Origin: DATGLG01 sp035294245
GTDB taxonomy: Bacteria > Pseudomonadota > Alphaproteobacteria > JACZXZ01
Direction: 5' to 3'
DNA: 64,000 nucleotides
Assembly (NCBI GenBank): GCA_035294245.1
Contig: DATGLG010000017.1
Coordinates: 62,001 to 126,000 of the forward strand
The notes below the pieces were generated by a model. It saw only the letters and a program-made list of their open reading frames with translations. It had not been told where the DNA came from and did not search any database. Both the position numbers and the translations under genes were made by a program. Shown here piece after piece: positions 58,882 to 64,000 of this stretch; the stretch's first letter is position 1, and every line of letters starts with the position of its first letter.

Positions 58882-59658
58882 ATGACCTCTCCCTCAGTGG
58901 ATCGGACGCGGCAGGCCGCCGAAACCTTGGTCACGGCGCGCCTCTCCGGCCACAAGATCGATCGTATCCCCGCGGATTGCGCGCCGCGGAGCGAGGTCGA
59001 AGCCTGGGCCATTCAGGCGGAGGTCGCCCGCCGGCTTGGGGTCGAGATCGGCGGATGGAAGGTCGGCATGTCGCCGGGGAACGCGCCGGTCGCAGCCCCT
59101 ATCTTCGCCCCCGATATTCACGCCAGTCCGGTGCGCGTCTCGGTCGGGCGGGAAGCCGGCGTTATCGTCGAAGCGGAAGTCGCCTTTCGTCTCGCGCGCG
59201 ACTTGCCGCCACGTCGTGATCGCTCCGCCTATACAGCTGCCGAGGTCCTCGACGCGGTCGGCGGCGCCTTCGCCGCCATCGAGATCGTTATCAGCCGTTA
59301 TCGCTCGCTCGCCGACGTGCCGAAGCTCGATATGCTCGCGGACAATCAGGCCAATGGCGGCTTCGTCTTCGGCCAGGTTATGGCCGGTTGGCGCGGGCTC
59401 GCGCTTCCGCAGCTTCCTGTCGCTCTCGAGGTCGCCGGCAAAACCATCGTCGAGCGCCAGGGCGGCAACCCCGCGGGCGATCCTGTCCCACCTCTCGTCT
59501 GGCTGGCCAATCACCTCGCGACCCATGGCGACGGCCTCAAGGCGGGGCAAATTGTAACCACGGGAAGCTATACGGGGATGAATCCGGCGCGCCCGGGCGA
59601 GCGCGTGGTCGCGCGCTTTTCCGGGCTGGGCGAGGCGATCGTTGATTTTATCAGCTGA
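58882..59658 (+). CDS. 2-oxopent-4-enoate hydratase/decarboxylase family protein
   Basis: 258 aa from the ATG at 58882. The FAH-like fold of MhpD/XylJ/XylI is evident in LGVEIGGWKVGMSPGN, EAEVAFRLARDLP (metal-binding Glu pair), GAFAAIEIVISRYRSL and the C-terminal VTTGSYTGMNPARPGERVVA. Such enzymes add water to or decarboxylate 2-hydroxy-dienoates from meta-cleavage. The gene starts 223 bp from the divergent dehydrogenase gene, and an FAH-family gene follows after 49 bp. Confidence 0.86.
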   Translation: MTSPSVDRTRQAAETLVTARLSGHKIDRIPADCAPRSEVEAWAIQAEVARRLGVEIGGWKVGMSPGNAPVAAPIFAPDIHASPVRVSVGREAGVIVEAEVAFRLARDLPPRRDRSAYTAAEVLDAVGGAFAAIEIVISRYRSLADVPKLDMLADNQANGGFVFGQVMAGWRGLALPQLPVALEVAGKTIVERQGGNPAGDPVPPLVWLANHLATHGDGLKAGQIVTTGSYTGMNPARPGERVVARFSGLGEAIVDFIS

Positions 59659-59707
59659 GATGACCGCGCCATAAGCGGCGGCGGTACTCATTCGACGGGA
59701 GGAATCC

Positions 59708-60556
59708 ATGAAGTTGCTGCGCTATGGACCGCCGGGGCAGGAGAAGCCGGGGATGCTGGACCGCGACGGCAAGATTCGCGATCTCGCCGGCCAGGTGGAG
59801 GACATCGCTGGCGATGCGCTGTCGCCGAAGGGCCTCGCCAAGCTGGCACGACTCGATCCCACGACGCTGCCCCTTGTCAAAGGCACGCCTCGGCTCGGCC
59901 CTTGCGTCGGCAAAGTGTCAAAGCTCGTCTGCGTCGGCTTGAATTATTCAGATCACGCTGCAGAGACCGGCGCCAAGGTCCCCTCCGAGCCGATCCTCTT
60001 CCAGAAGGCCACCACCTGCATCATCGGTCCGAACGATGACGTGATGCTGCCGCGCGATTCGAAGAAGGGCGACTGGGAGGTCGAGCTCGGGATCGTGATT
60101 GGGAGCACGGCGCGCTATGTGCCAATCGAGAAGAGCCTGGACTATGTCGCCGGCTATTGCGTCTTCAACGACGTCTCCGAGCGGGAATTTCAAATCGAGC
60201 GCCTCGGACAATGGACCAAGGGCAAGAGCGCCGATACATTCGGCCCCATGGGTCCCTGGCTCGTCACCAAGGACGAGGTGCCGGACCCGCAGAATCTCGA
60301 CATGTTCCTCGATGTGAGCGGCGTGCGCCGGCAGACGGGAAACACGCGCACGATGATCTTTGGGGTCAAGCACCTGGTGAGCTACATCAGCCAATTCATG
60401 ACCCTGTTGCCGGGAGATGTCATCCCGACCGGAACCCCGCCGGGAGTGGGGCTCGGCATGAAGCCGCCCCAGTTCCTGAAGCCCGGCGACGTCATGCATC
60501 TCGGCATCCAAGGCCTCGGCGAACAGCGCCAGAAAGTCGTGGCCTTTCACCTGTGA
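59708..60556 (+). CDS. fumarylacetoacetate hydrolase family protein
   Basis: 282 aa. The FAH core shows VCVGLNYSDHAAETGAKVP, EPILFQKATTCIIGPND, the metal-binding WEVELGIVIG (two Glu) with VFNDVSEREFQ (Asp) and GDVIPTGTPPGVGLGMKPP. Close relatives are ureidoglycolate lyase, 2-keto-4-pentenoate hydratase-like and 2-hydroxyhepta-2,4-diene-1,7-dioate isomerase; the sequence alone does not choose. GGAGG lies six bases before the ATG. It converges with the ABC permease gene (24 bp apart). Confidence 0.9.
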   Translation: MKLLRYGPPGQEKPGMLDRDGKIRDLAGQVEDIAGDALSPKGLAKLARLDPTTLPLVKGTPRLGPCVGKVSKLVCVGLNYSDHAAETGAKVPSEPILFQKATTCIIGPNDDVMLPRDSKKGDWEVELGIVIGSTARYVPIEKSLDYVAGYCVFNDVSEREFQIERLGQWTKGKSADTFGPMGPWLVTKDEVPDPQNLDMFLDVSGVRRQTGNTRTMIFGVKHLVSYISQFMTLLPGDVIPTGTPPGVGLGMKPPQFLKPGDVMHLGIQGLGEQRQKVVAFHL

Positions 60557-60580
60557 GCGACGGCTTCGAGGCGGAGTCGC

Positions 60581-61378
60581 CTACTCCGAGCGGACGAGGC
60601 GGGCCAGCCCGACCACGCGCTCAACAGCGAAGACGATCGCGACGATTAAGGCGACCTGAACTGCCGAGGCGGCGGCGATGACGAGCTGGCCGCCTTGGAA
60701 CTGCAGATAGCTGAAGATCTCGATCGGTAGCGTCGTGACACCCGGACCCGTGAGGAACAAGGCGGTATTGAGCTCGCCGAAGGAGACGATAAAGGCGAAC
60801 ATCCACCCCGAGACGATCCCCGGCCAAATGATCGGCAGAGTCACGAGGAAAAAGGTTCTCAGCGGTCCCGCGCCAAGGCTTTGCCCGGCCTCCTCGAGCG
60901 CCGGGTCGAAGGTCTGCAGGCTCGCCAATATGGACCTGATCGCAAAAGGCGCGCCAACGACGGTATGGGCGATGAGCAGGCCGAGGAAGATCGGCACGCC
61001 GCCGATCACCTTGTAGAAGAGCAGCAGCGCCAGCCCAAGAATGATGGTCGGGAAGACCAGTGGTGCGAGGAAGAGACCCTGGAGAATGCCGGCGATGACC
61101 CCGCGGCGCCGCGCGACGGCCAATGCCGCCAGAGTTCCGGCAACGGTGGCGAGCGTCGCCGCAGCGAGCGCGAGCTCGAGGCTGAGCCAGAAGGCGCTGC
61201 GCAGCTCCTCCGTCGCGAAGAAGGTCTCGAACCAGCGGAGCGAGATGCCTCGCGGGGGGAAGGCGAAGAAATCCGTCGGCGAGAAGGCCGTGACGACGAC
61301 GAGAAGGATCGGCCCGAGGATCAGGAGATAGGAGATCGCCGCAAGGAGCACGATCAGGATGTTTGCACTTCGGCTCAT
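60581..61378 (-). CDS. ABC importer inner-membrane permease, PotC-like
   Basis: 265 aa from the ATG at 61378, overlapping the preceding permease by 4 bp (a longer open frame runs through from the other gene but is not real). Six helices. The EAA loop is EEAGQSLGAGPLRTFFLVTL followed by PIIWPGIVSGWMFAF. It belongs to the spermidine/putrescine-iron-phosphonate class of importers. Its partners are the PotB-like permease and the ATPase just upstream; no periplasmic binding protein is in the window. Confidence 0.9.
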   Translation of the reverse strand: MSRSANILIVLLAAISYLLILGPILLVVVTAFSPTDFFAFPPRGISLRWFETFFATEELRSAFWLSLELALAAATLATVAGTLAALAVARRRGVIAGILQGLFLAPLVFPTIILGLALLLFYKVIGGVPIFLGLLIAHTVVGAPFAIRSILASLQTFDPALEEAGQSLGAGPLRTFFLVTLPIIWPGIVSGWMFAFIVSFGELNTALFLTGPGVTTLPIEIFSYLQFQGGQLVIAAASAVQVALIVAIVFAVERVVGLARLVRSE

Positions 61379-62262
61379 CCACGGCCCTGCACGCGGCCCG
61401 GCCGCAGAACGAGAAGGATGAGCCCGGCGATCGCCAGTGCCAGTAGGAGCAGCACGAAGGCGAGAGCCGCCGCGCGCGGCCATTCGAATACCGTCACGGA
61501 GTCGTAAACGAGGCTGACCAGGATCTTGGCGCGAGGCCCGCCGAGCAGGGTCGCCGTGACATAAGCGCTCATGGTCAAGAGAAAGACGAGCAGCATCCCG
61601 GAGGCGATGCCGGGGCTCGAAAGCGGGAGGATCACGTGAATGAAGGCGCGGAACGGATTGGCGCCGAGGGATTGCGCCGCCTCGTGATACTGCCGCTCCA
61701 TGGCCGCGAGGTTGTTTGTGATCGAGATGATCATATAGGGCAGGAGGATCGTCATGAGCCCGAAGGCAACAGCCCCGAAGCTGTAGAGCAGCGGTAGAGG
61801 CGCATCGGAGATACCAAGGCCGCGAAAGAGCGTATTGATGACGCCCTGCCGCCCCAGGATCGTGATCCAGCCATAGGCGCGGACGACATTGCTGACCATG
61901 AGCGGGAAGAGAAGCAGAAGCAGGAACCAGAGTCGCCGCCGGGGCGGCAGAGGCGCGATAAGATAGGCGGTGGCGTAGCCCAGCACGAGGCAGAGGCCGA
62001 GGATCGCCCCCGCGGCGAGGAGCGTTCGCCGGATGATGAGGAGATAGAAGGGATCCGTGAATGCCTGCGCGTAATGCTCGAGCGTGAGCTGGTGGCCATA
62101 GAGCGCCGTCTGCGACGCGGAATGCAGGCTGACCCAGAACAGGTAGACGAGCGGGCCGACGAAGAAGGCGAGGAACAGGGCCAAAGGCGGCAGGAGAAGC
62201 GCGCCCGCGAGCAGGCGGCGAGGGATGGCGGCGCCGGATATGAGCGAGGGGCGCGCCATCAC
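61375..62262 (-). CDS. ABC importer inner-membrane permease, PotB-like
   Basis: 295 aa, six helices. The EAA loop is YHEAAQSLGANPFRAFIHVI followed by LPLSSPGIASGMLLVF. It forms the second half of the membrane channel with the PotC-like protein. The start has two ATGs in tandem that overlap the stop of the ATPase gene. A basic N-terminus leads straight into TM1 (LLAGALLLPPLALFLAFFVG). Confidence 0.9.
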   Translation of the reverse strand: MMARPSLISGAAIPRRLLAGALLLPPLALFLAFFVGPLVYLFWVSLHSASQTALYGHQLTLEHYAQAFTDPFYLLIIRRTLLAAGAILGLCLVLGYATAYLIAPLPPRRRLWFLLLLLFPLMVSNVVRAYGWITILGRQGVINTLFRGLGISDAPLPLLYSFGAVAFGLMTILLPYMIISITNNLAAMERQYHEAAQSLGANPFRAFIHVILPLSSPGIASGMLLVFLLTMSAYVTATLLGGPRAKILVSLVYDSVTVFEWPRAAALAFVLLLLALAIAGLILLVLRPGRVQGRG

Positions 62263-63356
62263 CGAGGCCGCTCATCCAGCACGACGAGGCTTTCGGGCTC
62301 CCAGCCGACGCGCACCTCATCGCCCGGCCCCCACGGAAACGAATCCGGTGCCGCGTTCTGCAGGAAAGCAAGGATCGGCTGCTTGCCGCAATCGAGGAAG
62401 ACCTGCACCGTGGCGCCGCGATAGACGATCTCGCGGATACGCGCGACGAACCCTTGGGAGCTCGAGGGCGGATGGAGACGCAGCCGTTCCGGTCGGACGG
62501 CAAGACGGAGGCGCTCGCCGGCGGTGCGTCTCTCGCCCGCGACGACCAGGCGGCCCACTGCGGTGTCGACGACGGCTTTGCCCGCCTCGATCGCTGCAAT
62601 GCGGCCTTCGAGGAGATTGCTTGCGCCGAGAAAGGTCGCGACGAATTCGGTGGCCGGGCGCTCATAAACCTCGCGCGGCGGCCCAAGCTGCTCGATTGCG
62701 CCGCCATTCATGACCGCGATGCGATCCGACATGGTCAGCGCCTCTTCCTGGTCATGGGTGACGAACACGGTCGTGATGCCGAGCTGGCGCTGCAAGGCGC
62801 GAAGCTCGACTTGCATGGCCTCACGCAGGTTCTTGTCGAGAGCGCCAAGGGGCTCGTCAAGAAGAAGCACGGCCGGCCTCACCACGATGGCGCGCGCAAG
62901 CGCCACGCGCTGCTGCTGGCCCCCGGAAAGCTGCTTCGGGTAGCGCACGGCAAAGCCGTCGAGCTTGACGAGGGCGAGCGCCTGCCGCACCCGCTCGGCG
63001 CGCTCGGCGCGGGGAATCCTGCGCATCCTAAGTCCGAAGGCGACGTTCTCGGCAACGGTCAAATGCGGGAAGAGCGCGAAATTTTGGAAGACCATCGCGA
63101 AGTCGCGCTTATAAGGCGGCACCGCGGTCACGCGCACGCCGCGAATATGGACCTCGCCTTCGCTGGGCAACTCGAATCCGGCGATGATGCGCAGTGTTGT
63201 CGTCTTGCCGCAGCCAGAGGGGCCAAGCAGCGAGAAAAAGCTTCCGCGCGGGATCGCGAGGCTGACACCCTTGACCGCTGCGACATTCCCATAGCTCTTG
63301 CGCACCCGGTCGAGAGAGACGTCGATGGTCGCTGCGGACTCGCTCATCTCCACCAT
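62259..63356 (-). CDS. ABC importer ATP-binding protein, PotA-like
   Basis: 365 aa from the ATG at 63356; an alternative ATG at 63347 would start at MSESAATIDVSL. Walker A FFSLLGPSGCGKTTTLRIIA, Q loop FAMVFQNFALFPHLTVAENV, signature YPKQLSGGQQQRVALARAIV, Walker B VLLLDEPLGALDKNLREAMQ and the switch His in FVTHDQEEALTMSDR are all complete. A C-terminal TOBE-like domain (about 285-360) is present. Powers the PotBC-like permeases. The start is adjacent to the stop of the upstream BPL_N-type gene, so they form one operon. Confidence 0.94.
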   Translation of the reverse strand: MVEMSESAATIDVSLDRVRKSYGNVAAVKGVSLAIPRGSFFSLLGPSGCGKTTTLRIIAGFELPSEGEVHIRGVRVTAVPPYKRDFAMVFQNFALFPHLTVAENVAFGLRMRRIPRAERAERVRQALALVKLDGFAVRYPKQLSGGQQQRVALARAIVVRPAVLLLDEPLGALDKNLREAMQVELRALQRQLGITTVFVTHDQEEALTMSDRIAVMNGGAIEQLGPPREVYERPATEFVATFLGASNLLEGRIAAIEAGKAVVDTAVGRLVVAGERRTAGERLRLAVRPERLRLHPPSSSQGFVARIREIVYRGATVQVFLDCGKQPILAFLQNAAPDSFPWGPGDEVRVGWEPESLVVLDERPR

Positions 63357-63357
63357 C

Positions 63358-64000
63358 TCAGGCAAGCGCAAGATCGAACTCGGCAAGCCCTGCCCAGGCC
63401 TCGATGAGGCAAAGGGCGAGCTCGACCTCGAGCATGCGCTCGGCCGGGCGCCGGGTATCGTTTGGCTGGCGCCACCCCGCAAGCGCATGCTCGGCGAGGG
63501 CGATCCAGGCGGCGAGAATGCGATGCGCCTCCTCGCCACCCTTGGTTGGGCGCTCGAAGATGCCCATGAGCCGTTGTGCGGCAGGCTCGATTCGCGTTGC
63601 GAGCCGATCACTCAGCCAGGCTTGCAGCTCGCCGTAATCGTCCGTCGCAAACGTGATCTCCTTCAGCTTGCGCGCCGCCTCGGCGGCAAGCCGGCGCAGA
63701 GCCTCTCGCGCCGCTTCGGAATCGGCGCAGGCATTCCGGACCGCTATCGCGCGGGCAGCCTTGCCGTCGCTCATCAGGCCGTGCATCGCGTTAAGAACGA
63801 GACGGAAGCTCGGCGATTCGAGCGGCCGATAGAAGGCCAACGTCTGCTCCATGATATGGCGACCGCGTATAGGCAGGTAATGGCGGACGTAATCTTCGAG
63901 CGCCATATATTTCCGCACGAGATCGCCCATCTCGGGATGGGGCGAGAACAATATGGCGCGGCCACGCGGCCCCTCCGCCTGGAGGATCGCCGTGCGGCCG
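63358..64000 (-). CDS. BPL_N (biotin-protein ligase N-terminal/amidotransferase-like) domain protein, partial
   Basis: Cut by the right edge, so only the C-terminal 213 codons are seen. The first visible stretch ILQAEGPRGRAILFSPHPEM has the SPHPE block that closes a glutamine-amidotransferase-like BPL_N domain; the rest (about 180 residues) is an alpha-helical C-terminal region with no motif I recognise. Proteins of this layout are uncharacterised. It is operonic with the PotABC-like importer, so it may handle the imported compound. The family call rests mainly on the short SPHPE block. Confidence 0.55.
   Translation of the reverse strand, partial: GRTAILQAEGPRGRAILFSPHPEMGDLVRKYMALEDYVRHYLPIRGRHIMEQTLAFYRPLESPSFRLVLNAMHGLMSDGKAARAIAVRNACADSEAAREALRRLAAEAARKLKEITFATDDYGELQAWLSDRLATRIEPAAQRLMGIFERPTKGGEEAHRILAAWIALAEHALAGWRQPNDTRRPAERMLEVELALCLIEAWAGLAEFDLALA

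Noticed and set aside
60581..62707. 708-codon open frame spanning both permease genes
   Set aside because: Only its C-terminal 265 codons match a permease; the rest is an out-of-frame reading of the PotB-like gene, and a real ATG with a 4-bp overlap lies at 61378.
1..64000. CRISPR arrays, insertion sequences, prophage or rRNA genes
   Set aside because: No regularly spaced repeats, transposase or phage genes, or rRNA sequence were seen anywhere in the window.

Overview
The window is GC-rich, densely coded chromosomal DNA from an alphaproteobacterium. The evidence is gene order and family choice. One minus-strand block (about 13.2 to 0 kb) carries chvI-chvG-hprK-rapZ-EIIA(Man)-ptsH-ptsI-ahcY-divL and then tsaE-amgK-murU, an arrangement typical of this class. 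The divL product has the class-specific Tyr in place of the phospho-acceptor His. RegB/RegA, CobS/CobD, a HugZ-like protein, a DUF2076 protein and a sigma54-type promoter before fliD agree with this. The order (Hyphomicrobiales or Rhodospirillales-like) cannot be fixed from the sequence alone. I see no phage, insertion sequence, CRISPR array or plasmid module.

Layout. 0-13 kb: peptidoglycan-sugar recycling (murU partial, amgK), t6A synthesis (tsaE), a TrxR-like ferredoxin-NADP reductase, DivL, AhcY, a regulatory PTS without sugar permease, and the ChvG/ChvI two-component system. 13-23 kb: a HugZ-like protein, polA, a small zinc-finger protein, an ABC ATPase coupled to a lipoprotein hydrolase, a stand-alone nuoD, an internally repeated membrane protein, a proline-rich small protein and a PAS protein whose 3' end is partly duplicated. 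23-32 kb: two very small proteins among strong hairpins, a Rieske oxygenase, an aldo/keto reductase, an MFS exporter, a GT2/polytopic membrane pair, a decayed ECF sigma/cytochrome c locus, and cbpA-cbpM.

32-45 kb: an isolated fliD with a sigma54-like promoter, tRNA-Arg(CCG), an anion permease, a DUF2076 protein, a cupredoxin-FTR1 iron uptake pair behind a Fur-type palindrome, hldE, a metallophosphatase, a second PAS-like protein and RegBA. 44-56 kb: a complete ABC-2 exporter, cobS/cobC/cobD around a SYLF lipoprotein-like protein, ankyrin and small lipoproteins, a YgjP-type metalloprotease, ada, a Bcr/CflA efflux pump and PBP1A. 56-64 kb: a catabolic cluster (DAO oxidase, 3-hydroxyacyl-CoA dehydrogenase, MhpD-type hydratase, FAH-family enzyme) converging on a PotABC-like importer, with a partial BPL_N-domain protein at the edge.

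Functional links. ChvGI, the HprK/HPr/EI/EIIA phosphorelay, RapZ and DivL form a regulatory island tying envelope stress, carbon/nitrogen state and cell cycle together. MurU/AmgK, HldE and PBP1A serve the envelope. RegBA gives redox control. The most unusual local signals are the frameshifted sigma/cytochrome locus, the orphan nuoD, the 73-bp partial duplication behind the PAS gene, the tandem repeat after tRNA-Arg and the hairpin-rich region at 22.98-23.51 kb. I did not find a convincing wholly new system. The candidates worth testing are listed as findings.
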